Below are positions 22,550 through 33,298 of a stretch of DNA of 64,000 nt, one piece after another. Source of the stretch: Lumbricus terrestris (taxonomy: Eukaryota; Annelida; Clitellata; Crassiclitellata; Lumbricidae); NCBI GenBank assembly GCA_949752735.1, contig OX457053.1, forward strand, positions 22,683,318 through 22,747,317, read 5' to 3'. Made by a program: the position numbers and the translations under genes. The stretch's first letter is position 1; the number at the start of each line of letters is the position of its first letter. The notes under the pieces were generated by a model, which searched no databases, had not been told where the DNA came from, and saw only the letters and a program-made list of their open reading frames with translations.

Positions 22550-23890
22550 GCCAAACCACTTAGTGTATCTAAGTGGCTCACCAAATACACTGCACGCAAG
22601 ACTGATGATCTAAACAAGTTTGGCTTCTGTTATAGCCTAAAACTGTTTGCTGAATGGCGGTAGAAGCAAGAGGGCACAGTGGCACACACATGCAACTACA
22701 ATGCACGAAAGACAATTCCAAGAGGAAGCAGATAAAAGAAACAACATTGACCTCAAGTTAATCTATGCAACCCTCTTTTTAAGACATCGCTGATCAACAA
22801 GTAGGTTAACATATGCGCATACATGTCTGTATGTATGTTTAGTGTACATGTACTTGTATGTGTGGCCATGTGTGTATCTGTGCATTTGTATGTGCGCATG
22901 CGTGTGTGCATGTATGTACGACTAACTCCGCCACTGGTTGCCCCTGCCAGTGCCGTACCAGTCCCAAGCCTGGAGTAAGGAGGAGGGCGTCGCTAATGAC
23001 CTTTTGTTATTGGACATTAAACTATGTACTACTACTGCAACTGCCACTACCACTACTACTACTAATACTACCACTACTACAACCAAAAATACTACTACTA
23101 TCACTACTACAACCACTACTACCACCATTATGTACGACTGTATTTTGTGTTAATGTGCCTGCATATGTATCTGTCTGTGTGGTTACTTGTGTATATGCAT
23201 CATTGGTGACTCTTCCAGTTTATATTATTCCAGATGTATTCCTTTTTGACTGACTGTTTGATCGCGTATATTGACTATTGCATCATATAAATTAGCTCTG
23301 AGAAGAAATCCTCATGGGTGCTACATAATTTTGTTTAACCAATGAATGAATGAATGTATTCATGTGTGTGCACATCTGTGTGTGTTTTTGTGTGTAGGTG
23401 CGCACGTGTATGTGTGTACGTGTGGTGTGTATTTACGTGTCATGTATCTGTGCCTCTGTATCAATGTGCCTCTGTATCTATGTGCCTATGCGTTTGTATG
23501 CCTACATGTGTGTCCGAATATAAGAACAGTCACCATGGAACTTCTACGTTGAAAACACTTGAACTGTTGATGCCATACAGACTCCATTCATCTGCCCATC
23601 CATCCTTCCACCCTGCATCAGGCCATCTTCTAATACAGCGTCTGCTACTAGTCTTTCGTTTTACTACCAAAACACTACCATCTTCACACGCCCCTCACTA
23701 CGCTACCTTTTCGCCCTACTCCCCACCCCCTCCACAACAGCTCCACCCCGAAACAAAAAACCAGAATCTTCACCTTGCAACAGTTTCCTTTGATCTGTTG
23801 ATCTACTTATTTAAACCCTTTTAAGCTCAAGTAATTATGTGAACCTAGCGTACCTGGGTTCAGAGGTAACAAGGTCGAATGTACTTATTT
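22550..23890. other. Mixed unique and simple-repeat DNA
   Basis: Contains a TGTGTGCA-rich region (22830-22920), an ACT/ACC trinucleotide tract (23028-23130), GAATGAAT (23342-23360) and another TG-rich region (23360-23510). A TCTGAGAAG...TGCTACATAATTTTGTTTAAC tail at 23296-23340 may be a LINE 3' end. No gene recognised. Confidence 0.5.
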
Positions 23891-24116
23891 GTTTGTTTGT
23901 TTGTATGTGCACTTGTCATAGCGCCCCGTCAAGATCTCTTCTCAGAGGCGCTCCCGACTGCAGAGCGGACACTGCATCAAAGTTTCACGCCGAAGTGCTG
24001 AGCAATTGCGAGTGAAGGACTTGCCCAAGGTCCTTACGCGGTGACTTGAGGTGGATTCGAACCTCAAACCTTCCGGCTTCAAGGCAACGACGCCACCACT
24101 ACACCACCGCGCCCCA
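23888..24116 (-). mobile_element. SINE family 1, copy e (near full length)
   Basis: Reverse-oriented copy from TTTGTTTGTTTGTATGTGCAC (tail) through ACTTGAGGTGGATTCGAACC to CCACCACTACACCACCGCG (head). Confidence 0.94.
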
Positions 24117-24176
24117 CTTATGTATGTAATGTATGTATGTATACATGTTCATTCATTCATTCATTCATTCATTCAT

Positions 24177-24885
24177 TCATTCATTAGATTCATTTATATA
24201 GCGCCTCTTCAAGGGACTACTCAGAGGCGCTCCTAACTTCAGCACGGCCAAATAAAACTGTCTTAAGATTAGAGACGAAAGCCTGAGAAGGATTTTACAA
24301 AGAGAGCAGAGGGTCAGAGGGAGACCATTCCAGATAGAGGGTCCTACCACCGAGAAAGTACAGTTCTGCATAGTGAAAGTACAAGCAAAAGGGACTGAGA
24401 GCAGACTTCATTCGAACGAAGGGATGGGAATTGGCGAGAACTAAGAGTAGGGCTACAAAGCTCACAAAGGTAGACAGGAGCAAGACCTAGCATGCAGCGC
24501 GAGACTAGAGTAGATATCCTATACTCAATTCAATGCCTGAGTGGAAGCCAGTGGAGAACATCACGCATATAGCTGGAGATGTGTCTGAATTTAGGTATGC
24601 GGCCAATAAGGCGAGCTGCAGAGCTCAGGATGCGATCAAGGCAACTCAGACGGGCAATTGGTAGGCCAGCACAGAGAGAGCAGCAGTAGTCAAGTCTTGT
24701 GGTAACAAAAGAATGGACAAGGGTAGCAGCAGTGGTATATATAGGAGTAAGCGAGCGAGCAACAGTGCGTATACATATATATATAGTTGACGCAGTTGAT
24801 AATAACATGCACGGCCGAGTGAGTGAATGTGTGGAGCAAAAGTGAGCTCTTGGTCCTGAGTAACACCAAGGTCACGTATGTATGT
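24177..24885 (-). pseudogene. LINE (CR1/L2-type) RT C-terminus and 3' end
   Basis: The minus strand reads DLGVTQDQELTFAPHIHSLG (about 24870-24810), LVHSFVTTRLDYCCSL and LSCLDRILSSAARLIGRIPK (about 24720-24590), LHWLPL, and GPSIWNGLPLTL (about 24340). These are ordered landmarks of CR1/L2-like reverse transcriptases downstream of the catalytic core. The 3' end carries CTCAGAGGCGCTCC and TATATAGCGCCTCTTCAAG in reverse, running into an ATTC tract (24146-24184). Frameshifts indicate inactivity. Confidence 0.8.
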
Positions 24886-24982
24886 ATGTATGTATGAATG
24901 CATTTGTGTATGTTTGTGTGTATGTATGTATACGAGCACTTGTTATAGTGCCCCTTCAAAATTTCAATTCAGAAGCGCATCA

Positions 24983-25195
24983 TGGATGTCAATAGGATGC
25001 TAATCATGGATGTGAGTGATCAGTATGACGTTAATCATTGTTGTCAATATGACGCTAATCATGGATGTCAATATGATGCTAATCATGGATGTCAGTGATC
25101 AGTATGACGCTAATCATGGATATCAATATGACGCTAATCATGGACGTCAATATGACCCTAATCATGATTGTCAATATCAGGCTAATCACTAATTT
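24983..25195. repeat. About 24-bp degenerate tandem repeat
   Basis: GCTAATCATGGATGTCAATATGA units with variable inserts (TCAGTGATCAGT). About nine copies. Confidence 0.85.
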
Positions 25196-25261
25196 CAGGA
25201 CATGGGGGTCTTGGGCCAACAGTATGCAGATGGTACATACACTGCCATTCATCTAATACTG

Positions 25262-25960
25262 CATGCTTCTACAGTCAAGGCTTTCTTTCGGTCAGGCACT
25301 GACTGCCCTGAAGGCATGGATAGTATCAAACCGTCTCAGCCTAAACACTGCTAGGCTCCCGGCAGCAGCTGTCTAAGCTTAAACTGACTGACCTCTCAAC
25401 TAAACTTGCCAACTATACTTTCTCCACTTCGGTTGGAGACCTTGGCATCAAATTAGACCAGGAACTTACTTCTGCTCCTCATCTCAATCGCCTCAGTCGC
25501 CATTACTTTCATCAACTGTGTCAGCTTCGCACTGTCGCTTACTCTGTCTCTCTATCTGTCTCTCTGTCTGTGTCTCTCGCTGTCTGTGTCCCTCTCTCTG
25601 TCTCTCTCTCTGTCTCTTTGTCTGTCTCTCAACTGACGCTGCAACTACACTTATTCCTTCCTTTGTCATAGCTCCCCTTGACTGTCCATCCCTTTATTCT
25701 GCATGGATTACCATTTAGTCCGCTAGCTTGCCTTGACTGTATGCATTGCAGTGTGCCATATTGGCCAAATACCCAATTGCAGCCACATTGCAAATTACAT
25801 GCTGGAAGTTCTACATTGGCTTCCTATCCATCAGCGTATTGAATACAGGGTTGCTTCTTTGGTAGGGCGATCGTAATTAGGTCTTGCTCCAACTTACCTC
25901 CTTCATCTTTGCGGGCCTGCATCGGTTTCACTTTTCGGACAATTAATTATTTCGGCCAGA
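25262..25960 (+). pseudogene. LINE (CR1/L2-type) RT fragment, plus strand
   Basis: Reads WIVSNRLSLN (about 25318-25350), QLSKLKLTDLSTKLANYTF, then VGDLGIKLDQELTSAPHL and HYFHQLCQLRTVAY (to about 25545). A TCTG/TC-rich insert follows, and then LIPSFVIAPLDCPSLY (about 25649-25697). This is the same protein region as 24177-24885 but on the opposite strand. Several stops. Confidence 0.75.
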
Positions 25961-26035
25961 GCAAGGGCAATATGGGCCAAGCTAGGGATAGCTAAACTAT
26001 ACTATAATATACTATTTCTATACTATACTATACTA

Positions 26036-26130
26036 TTTTTGGATTTATAAAGCGCCTCTCACAGTACAACCTAATCAGAGGCGCTCATATACGGGGTCTA
26101 TGTCGTCGGCTCCCTTAGTATGTATTGGAT
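26036..26130 (-). repeat. LINE/SINE 3' tail fragment (second tail type)
   Basis: Reverse-oriented TTTATAAAGCGCCTCTCACAG and AATCAGAGGCGCTC. The same tail in plus orientation is at 28143-28205 (GGGAGCGCCTCTGAATGG, CACTGTGAGAGGCACTTA), which runs into an ATACA repeat. Confidence 0.65.
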
Positions 26131-26760
26131 GTATCGTGAGGCTAATAAATGCTTGAATGAATGAATGAATGAATGAATGCTTCATCACTAGGTATTCAAG
26201 TAACTCTGCTAGACAAAGTCGTTCAATGAAGACTCTGATGGTTGTGACACTTGGAGATAATACCCCGTTGATCGAATCCCACATAGTGCACTGCATGCAA
26301 GATTCAAAGGATAAAGAAATGAAGACAGACCAAGGCTATACACTGGACAGACAATATAAATGAGGACATAACATCACTTGGACTAACACTAAGTAAGGAG
26401 AGAACAAAGGAAATTTTGATAAATTACCGCAGACAGTGGAGATCATTTTATTCTTACCCGTCACCATCAAATAGCTGCGGAACTGATAATGGTGATAGTA
26501 GGTTAAGATTTCTAAGGTAACTTCGAAAATGTTGGCACACGATGAAGCAATATAAGCTATGGTGTCAAGTTTAGTTATGGCCACCACATAATATCTTTTA
26601 AAAAAATACAATCACTAATTTGGTGCCCAAGTTAACAACATTTTTTTATCCACTCAGGGCTTCCTTTTTTGTAAAAGTTCAGACTTCAGAGTCGCAATGA
26701 TAAGTAAACCTGACTTGTTTCATTTGGCTACAAAATAAGTCATTTTGATTGATTGATTAG

Positions 26761-26809
<49 letters not shown>

Positions 26810-27626
26810 CGAATGATTGTCATATTTGATACTAAAGTCAGCATAAGGATACATGATTCTGCCACACTATAGCATCTTCTCAACAATATTGTTTTCATGT
26901 ACAATGGCCGCACGAGCAGCGAAGTGCGGACTAATCAAAGATCAAGGAAAAACAGCCGCAAGCAGAGACAGACAGACAGACAGACACAGACAGATACATA
27001 CAGACATACATACAGACAGGCACACAGACAACCTAAACCTCTTCAGAAAAGTCGTTCCTTCACAGTTTCCATGAGCATAACGGTTACACATTAGACAGAC
27101 AAATTTGAGTTAAGATAAGAGAAGCATAGAACTTGTTTATGTGTATGTTTATGTTGTTGCAAGCTGCCCCTATGAGGCGAAATAAAGCGTATATAATTAT
27201 ACATATTATATATATATGTAATTATGTATGTTTACATGTAGTATAGCAGCGCAAATGGGATTATTCCAGGAGGGAAGAAAACACCAAAACACCAGTAAAC
27301 CAAGATTACCACAATCCCACCGAGGTCCGAATAACAGACGGTCGTTTTGGAAAGTTACACGAAAGAACTTGACTGGGCCGCGGACTCTTTAAAAATATCT
27401 GAGGGAAAACATTTTGGGAGATGATGCTGCCTGTACTAAGAGGCCGGAGCAGAGATCCTCATATCCATGAGGCAAATTTATAACCAGTTGGACTTCTTCC
27501 ACGTGGGCAGCAGTAGGAGCCTTCATCCGGAATATGCCTTTCAAAACCAGGTCAGGTCACGGACGAAAGGAGGCCAACCGCATGGAGAAACTGGGTCAGC
27601 ACTGCAACTTAATAACTGAATAAGTA
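26131..27626. other. Unique region with simple repeats
   Basis: GAAT run (26155-26178), GATT run (26745-26815), CAGACAGA-rich stretch (26967-27025) and TA-rich DNA near 27200. No exon or RNA gene is convincing. Confidence 0.45.
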
Positions 27627-27634
27627 GGCCTGAC

Positions 27635-27856
27635 CAGTGGTGGCGCCAGGAATTCAGTTTTGGGGGCTGAAGCCCGGAGGAAATTTTCAATTTTCATCGG
27701 CCAAAATTTCTGACGACTTTTTTTAGTCATCCGGTCAAAAATCGTGGAAATATTTCAGTTTTGCATGTAAAAAAGGATGGCCTTTTTTAAGGGGGGTTTA
27801 GCCTTTTATAGGGGGACTTAGCCCCCCCACCCCCTAACCCACTAGTGCCGCCACTG
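27635..27856. mobile_element. hAT-type MITE, family B, copy 1
   Basis: 222 bp with inverted ends CAGTGG(T/C)GGC, flanked by a perfect 8-bp duplication GGCCTGAC (27627-27634, 27857-27864). The interior has TTTCTGACGACTTTTTTTAG and GGAAATATTTCAG. Related copies lie at 32403, 41151 and 41946. Confidence 0.93.
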
Positions 27857-28142
27857 GGCCTGACTCTGATAAATGGGAAATGGATATAAATATTAAGTAG
27901 GCTGGTTCATACTCAAGTGAGGCTGTAGAACTCTACCCACAAACAGTTTCTCTCTTGCTTAATGGCTGACTAATAGATACTTACTTTGCAACTAATTTAC
28001 ATAGATAGAAACTTACACGCTAATCAATTATAGTTTGCTAATTGCATGTATATGTAATTACTGTGACTGTTTGTGACACTCTTATTATTGTTCGCGTTGT
28101 TCTTGTTTTGTTTTTGTCACTATTATTTCTGGGTCTTTCGCA

Positions 28143-28208
28143 CTGGGAGCGCCTCTGAATGGTGTGCACTGTGAGAGGCACTTAATCAATACAATACAAT
28201 ACAATACA
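28143..28208 (+). repeat. LINE/SINE 3' tail fragment
   Basis: GGGAGCGCCTCTGAATGG and CACTGTGAGAGGCACTTAATC followed by ATACA repeats. Same tail type as 26036-26130 on the other strand. Confidence 0.6.
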
Positions 28209-28277
28209 TGCCTAGCGCTTTCACCAAACAGCCACCGCTACCGGTTAAGTCAACTCCCATGAAAGGATGGTTTACCA

Positions 28278-29048
28278 CAGTTTCCCAACCCGTGGTCAGC
28301 GGGCAAAAAGTGGGTCGCCAGGTCTAAAAAATGGCCATCATATCTCTCAAAGAAATAACAATATTAATATATGAAAAAATTGACAATTTGGACAGGATAG
28401 AATGCATAATTATTTTCCAATACAAATTATTTTATTTCGACGTCTATAAACAACATCAAACATTCTAATTTGATTCAATTACAACAATTTTACATGCTTT
28501 CAGTTAATTAAATTTTAGCCTTGTGGCCCTCTAGGCCTCTAACGACCTTCAACTAAGAAAAAGTGGCCCTCGTGTCCTCCAACTTAGAAAAAGTGGCCCT
28601 TTGCTGTCCAGTCTCTGACATTGCAGCGCGTCGTGTACTTCGCTCTTCAGCTGGGGGGGTGAGCTTCTGGTTCCGCGAGCTCGCTTGGCTACAATATATA
28701 GCAGTGCGGGTGCTTTCTCGGTCATGGGGCCTACTGTCTGGAATGACCTCCCGGTTATGCTTCGCTCTCTACTTGTGGCCCATCCGGCTGGGTTCTACAA
28801 GTTTCTCAAGTCTTGTTTCTTTGTTCGTGGTTGAGCTGGGAGCGCCTCTGAGTAGTTTCTTGAAGGGGCCCTATATAAATGTTCTGAATGAATGAATGAA
28901 TGAATGAATGAAAAGGCATGTGGTAGTGGTGGTGATGATAGTAGTAATGGGTAGTGATGGTGGTGCTACAGTGGTGTGTGTGTTGATAGTGTTGATCAAG
29001 ATGCTGGTGGTAGTGGTGATGGTGGTGAAAAGAGGTTGGGAACCACTG
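28278..29048. mobile_element. Candidate hAT-type element ending beside a sestrin exon
   Basis: The right end reads GGTTGGGAACCACTG and the left end CAGTTTCCCAACCCGTGG, an inverted pair typical of hAT ends. Left sub-terminal AAGTGGGTCGCC and repeated AAAAAGTGGCCCT fit. I find no matching 8-bp target duplication, so the left border may be lost or wrong. A LINE 3' fragment lies inside. Confidence 0.5.
28611..28905 (+). pseudogene. LINE (CR1/L2-type) 3' terminal fragment
   Basis: From about 28721 the plus strand reads VMGPTVWNDLPVMLRSLL, then AGFYKFLKSCFFVRG and a TGA, followed by GGGAGCGCCTCTGAGTAG, CTTGAAGGGGCCCTATATAA and GAATGAATGAATG. This is the usual LINE C-terminus, short 3' UTR and tetranucleotide tail. 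Confidence 0.8.
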
Positions 29049-29057
29049 GAGCCTTAC

Positions 29058-29225
29058 CAGGATTCCGATGAAGCACCGGATGTCGAACGGGAGTGGTCCG
29101 ATGCCGCGCATCAAGTACTCGTGGGTCTCGAAGAACGACTCGTAGTATTGCGGGTGGTAATTCATTGCGTGGAAGACGTGGTCGAAGGGCCACGTGTCGT
29201 AGTAGCCACGGTCGGTTGTCTCATC
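29058..29225 (-). CDS. Sestrin-like gene, internal coding exon
   Basis: Minus strand: acceptor TGTGTGTTGTAG, then 56 full codons, then donor CTG|GTAAGG, so both ends are phase 0. The peptide contains FDHVFHAMNYHPQYYESF and GIGPLPFDIRCFIGIL. The arrangement HPQY..SF..T..YL....GPLP...R..IGI is the sestrin N-terminal helical-domain signature that precedes the AAARHxC block, which would be in the next exon and is not seen in this window. Sestrins are stress-induced cytosolic proteins; in animals they act on GATOR2/TORC1 leucine sensing and have an alkyl-hydroperoxidase-like fold. The exon is GC-rich, unlike its flanks, and is wedged between two transposon ends. Its phase matches the exon at 33299-33613. 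Confidence 0.72.
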
Positions 29226-29245
29226 CTACAACACACAGGTGTAAC

Positions 29246-29675
29246 CATAGATGTAAAAAACGTTTTTTTCCGTTTTTTATTCTCTCCCAAAAACGTGGTT
29301 TTTTCGTTTTTTATTTTTCCCATCGTTTTTTATCGTTTTTTTATTTTTCTTTACCTTTATTTATTCATTTAATTTCGGTTATTATTTTCCTTAATTTTAA
29401 CTTTTTCTTGATATTCCTTATGTTTTCCGCCAACTCTCAAGAATTCAGCTATCTAAAGTCATTATTTCATCGTTTAACATCATCATTTAAGAGATAACCT
29501 GCGTGTAGTAGGTTCCTAATCAATGTTTTCAATGTTAAAATGCGGTTTTAGGTGTAGCAAAGTCAAATTATTTACCCTTTCCGTTTTTTATCGTTTTTTT
29601 GTCGTTTTTTATTTTTTTGAAAAAAACGACTTTTTCCCGTTTTTTATTCCGTTTCCATCGTTTTTTACATCTATG
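29246..29675. mobile_element. hAT-type MITE, CGTTTTTTATCG-rich, next to a splice acceptor
   Basis: 430 bp with perfect 17-bp inverted ends CATAGATGTAAAAAACG and a 7-of-8 target duplication (GGTGTAAC 29238-29245, TGTGTAAC 29676-29683). The interior is packed with CGTTTTTTAT repeats. Its end lies 20 bp upstream of the sestrin exon on the minus strand. Confidence 0.85.
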
Positions 29676-29857
29676 TGTGTAACGTATTACATCATCTAAA
29701 ATCACACGACGTAGTTTCACATTCAATAAAAGCATAGATTATAATTTATTATTATCTATCTAAGCAATTTATATAGCGCAAACACAAACCACGGAGTGAA
29801 AGGAACTGACAATAACGGATGAAGAAAACAAAAGGAAGGAGCAGCAGAAGAAGATAT

Positions 29858-30022
29858 GGAGATGAAGAAAATATGTTGATGAAGAAGATATGTCGATGAA
29901 GAAGATATGGAGATGAAGAAGATTTGGAGATGACGAAGATTTGGAGATGAAGAAGATTTGGAGATGAAGAAGATATGGAGATGAAGAAGATATGGAGATG
30001 AAGAAGATATGAAGATGAAGAA
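29858..30022. repeat. 17-bp minisatellite, left block
   Basis: Units AGATATGGAGATGAAGA with TTTGG and TGTCG variants. It continues at 31067 after a hAT insertion. Confidence 0.92.
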
Positions 30023-30214
30023 CAGTGGTGCACAACGTCCGGCCCGCGGGCCACATCCGGCCCGCAACGGGTTGTCATGTGGCCCGCGATGACCAACAGG
30101 AAAGGCAACTATTTAAGAGCCGAAATTAACATTAAGTATACAGTGGCGCACACTTCTAATTTCAGGCGGAAGCGCACAACTGTCGCCGCCATCTTTCTTG
30201 TCTTTTGCTGTCCC

Positions 30215-30571
30215 AATGGACGAGATGTCACCAGATTACCAGTTGGAACTTATTGATCTCCAGTCATCTGATGCAATGCATGCTGTATGCTCACAGAGAC
30301 AAAACTTTACTTGACTTTTACAAGTCTCTTCCAGCGACACTTGTTAATCTGAAGGACAATGCTCTTGTTCACGCAAGCATGTTTGGAAGCACCTATTGCT
30401 GTGAACATACATTTTCACAGATGAAGTTGAACAAAAGTAGCACACGGATTGCAACGGAATCAACTATGATCTAGGCTATCTGACGACCATATTGAAGAAA
30501 TGCTGCGTCTGTCAACTACAAACGTTCAACCTGACATCTCTAAGCTAGTTGCAGAAATGCAGCCGCAATCA
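30215..30571 (+). pseudogene. hAT transposase C-terminal remnant
   Basis: Pieces in different frames: YQLELIDLQSSDAMHAVCS (about 30237-30293), TLLDFYKSLPATL, MFGSTYCCEHTFSQMKLNKS (about 30378-30437), then after a frameshift LSDDHIEEMLRLSTTNVQPD and a stop near 30570. MFGSTY.CE..FS.MK.NK.. followed by L.D.H....LR.ST is the hAT dimerisation region of the GTF2IRD2/ZBED-like group. The N-terminal and catalytic part are missing. Confidence 0.82.
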
Positions 30572-30599
30572 TCACACTGACATGCGCACTGTGGTCACT

Positions 30600-30828
30600 T
30601 CTTCTATCTTCTCCTCCGTCATCGATATGGAGATGAGGCCTTTATGAAATGGCTCCAAGCTTCTCTGTTCCTGATTGTTTCTCTGATTTCGGCTAAGCTG
30701 GTTCTCTTCTCTCTCAGGTCTTCTTTGATGTTGTCCATCCAGGTCTTCCTCTGTCTCCCTCTGCTTCTTTCTCCCTCAACATGTCCATGCAGCGCAGCGT
30801 TTGGCAGTCTTTTGGCAGTTTTTCAGTG
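30600..30828 (-). mobile_element. 5'-truncated LINE tail nested in the hAT remnant
   Basis: Flanked by a 12-bp duplication ACTGTGGTCACT (30588-30599, 30829-30840). The minus strand encodes HVEGERSRGRQRKTWMDNIK, then EDLREKRTSLAEIRETIRNR and EAWSHFIKASSPYR, an RTE/BovB-like C-terminus. The 3' end ends in AAGATAGAAG. Confidence 0.82.
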
Positions 30829-31066
30829 ACTGTGGTCACTGAAAAACTATTATTTTGTGGCAACATAGAAGTGCTATAATAAGTCCCCTTTCTATATAAC
30901 TCTTAACATTTACTTTTACTTGTGTTTTACTGCGCAAGTCATCTTAATAAATTTGACGTGCATTCATCTTACAATTACATAGTCTGAGTTGTCACACTTG
31001 TTTGGCCCCCCATGGGTTTAAGAAATCGATTAGTGGCCCTTGGCTGAAAAAGGTTGTGCACCACTG

Positions 31067-31240
31067 ATGAAGAAGATATGGAGATGAAGAAGATATTCAG
31101 ATGAGGAAGATATTCAGATGAAAAAGATACGTCGATGAAGATATGTCGATGTCAGATATGGAGATGAAGAAGATATGGAGATGAAGATATGAAGATAAAG
31201 AAGATATGGAGACGAAGAAGATATGGAGATGAAGAAAGTT
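31067..31240. repeat. 17-bp minisatellite, right block
   Basis: Continuation of 29858-30022 in the same orientation, with ATTCAG and GTCGATG variants. Confidence 0.92.
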
Positions 31241-31265
31241 GAAGCTGGTGAAGGGGAATAATGTG

Positions 31266-31347
31266 TGGGCTGCGGTGGTGTATTGGTGGGTTCGGTGCCT
31301 TGGAGCCAAATGGTTCCAGGTTCGAATCCACCTCAAGCCACCACGTA
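31266..31347 (+). mobile_element. SINE family 1, copy f (head only)
   Basis: CTGCGGTGGTGTATTGGTGG and GGTTCGAATCCACCTCAAG; truncated after CCACCACGTA. Confidence 0.75.
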
Positions 31348-32235
31348 TTCATCTGGTACCACAAGCAGGTTACAAAGTCTCTAATGATAATCTAGATGAG
31401 TTTTCAGATGCAGCCATTGCCAGTAGCACAACACGCTTCAAGTATAAAATGTATGTACATAAATCAAACACAGATACCTTTAACATATACGCAACTGCAT
31501 CTAAAATATATGCGAAGGTGCACTTATGTTAAGTACTTGTGCAAAGTACTCACGTTGAATAATACATGCAAATGCACACGTAGGTAAAGTACCTGTGTAA
31601 AGTACTCATGTTGAATAATGACTATAATACACTTGTAACATAGGAGTGTGTGCAAAGGGAGTTTGTGTGTGTGAGGCCTGAAGTGGGTCCCACTTAAGGA
31701 GACCTGGACCAGGTCCATTGAGATCTGGCCCCTCTTGACAAAACTGTACCCATGTCAAGGGCAGATTTAGCAATCTGCCACCCTTGGCCAAGTTTTCCCT
31801 GTCCTGGTACATGGCAAGACTTTCACAAACATCATCAACACCCTTATCAACAATTAGGTTCTGACCATTGTACGATTTCAATGCAACTACACACGATTCA
31901 ACACTTATTCTATTTTGTTGTCATATGATTGTTTGCAATAATACAGACCAGTATCCAACATACCGATATTTTATTGTCAAACAATTCTTTGTCAATCAGG
32001 GCAGAATGTCCATCACACTGGCAACATTTCATTTTCAGTTAATTGCCAGCCAATGAGGACGGCCTCGAACATGCCAATATAGATTATTTTCAAAATAATT
32101 GCTTGTCAATTAGGAAAGTATCTAACATACAAATATTTTTATTACCCAATAATTCTACTCTAGACAGTAGCTGAACTTAGAATTTATAAATTAGAATAAA
32201 CTTAATAAACTTAACAAACTTACTGAACTTAGTAT
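31348..32235. other. Unique DNA with decayed tandem segments
   Basis: A duplicated segment of about 60 bp (GTGCAAAGTACTCACGTTGAA, GTGTAAAGTACTCATGTTGAA) lies at 31523-31620. Repeated CAATTAGG/CAATCAGG and AACATAC phrases at 31930-32160 suggest another old tandem repeat. No gene seen. Confidence 0.45.
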
Positions 32236-32692
32236 TTCTCTTGGACAGCACCATGCTTTCTCTGCTATTGGCCCCATTTGGTATACATGGAAATGGACTT
32301 CCACCATACATACGCCTAAGATCTGCTCAGATCCATTTTATCACAGCCTTAAAACAGTACTTTTCAGCCATGGCTGGATCAGAAGCGCTCCTGAGTATTA
32401 ACCAGTGGTGGTGCTAGGTGAAGCTAGGGGGCCCCCTATAAAAGGCAACATGGGGCCTAAGCCCCCTTAAGAAAGTCATTTGGTTTTTTACATCTAAAAC
32501 TGAAATATTTCCACGATAAGCTCGCTAAAATTGAAACACATACATGAGATTTCGGCCGGATGACAAAAAAAAGTCATCAGAAATTTTGGCGGATGAAAAT
32601 GGAAAATTTCCTCCACAAGAATTCAGCCCCCCAAACTGAAATCCTAACGCCACCACTGATAATAACCCTGAAGGGGCGCTAAATAAATCTCT
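32236..32692 (+). pseudogene. LINE (CR1/L2-type) 3' end split by a MITE
   Basis: The plus strand reads GQHAFSAIGPIW (about 32236-32275) and later SDPFYHSLKTVLFSHGWIRS, ending AGCGCTCCTGAGTATTAAC. After the MITE it resumes CCTGAAGGGGCGCTAAATAA and runs into a GAGT tract. The tail matches the SINE family 1 tail. Confidence 0.78.
32403..32658. mobile_element. hAT-type MITE, family B, copy 2
   Basis: 256 bp, ends CAGTGGTGG(T/C)G inverted, imperfect 8-bp duplication GTATTAAC / ATAATAAC (6 of 8). Same interior motifs as copy 1 but in the opposite orientation. Inserted in a LINE tail. Confidence 0.88.
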
Positions 32693-33250
32693 ATAATGAG
32701 TGAGTGTGAGAGTGAGTGAGTGAGTGAGTGAGTGAGTGAGTGAGTGAGTGAGTGAGTGAGTGAGTGAGTGAGTGAGTGAGTGAGAGAGAGAGTGAGTGAG
32801 AGTGAATGAATGAATGAATGAGTGAGTGTGAGTGAGTGTGAGTGAGTGTGTGAGTGAGTGAGTGAGTGAGTGAGTGAGTGAGTGAGTGAGTGAGTGAGTG
32901 AGTGAGTGAGTGAGTGAGTGAGTGAGTGAGTGAGTGAGTGAGTGAGTGAGTGAGTGAGTGAGTGAGTGAGTGAGTGAGTGAGTGAGTGAGTGAGTGAGAG
33001 AGTGAGTGTGAGTGAGTGTGAGTGAATGAATGAATGAATGAATGAGTGTGAGTGAGTGAGTGAGTGAGTGAGTGAGTGAGTGAGTGAGTGAGTGAGTGAG
33101 TGAGTGAGTGGAGTGAGTGAGTGAGTGAGTGAGTGAGTGAGTGAGTGAGTGTGAGTGATCGAATGAATGAATGAAAGAGTGAGTGAGTGAGTGTGAATGA
33201 ATGAGTGAGTGAGAGATTGAGTGAGTGTGAGTGAGTGTGAGTGAATGAAC
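32693..33250. repeat. GAGT microsatellite, about 550 bp
   Basis: GAGTGAGT with GAAT, GAGTGT and GAGA variants. It begins directly at the LINE 3' end and stops about 50 bp from the splice donor of the exon at 33299-33613. Confidence 0.97.
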
Positions 33251-33298
33251 GAAGGAATGAACGAACGAACTAACGAACGAATGAACAAAAGAACATAC

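Larger units (their letters stand above)
30023..31066 (+). mobile_element. hAT transposon remnant inserted in a minisatellite
   Basis: Ends are a 14-bp perfect inverted repeat CAGTGGTGCACAAC with GGGCCAC-type sub-terminal sequence, flanked by the 8-bp duplication ATGAAGAA (30015-30022, 31067-31074; the host repeat has the same letters, so this is supportive, not decisive). It carries the C-terminal part of a transposase and a nested LINE tail. Internally deleted, non-autonomous. Confidence 0.9.

Noticed and set aside
28270..29056. 8-bp target duplication for the candidate hAT at 28278-29048
   Set aside because: Left GTTTACCA and right GAGCCTTA do not match, so the element is kept only as a candidate.
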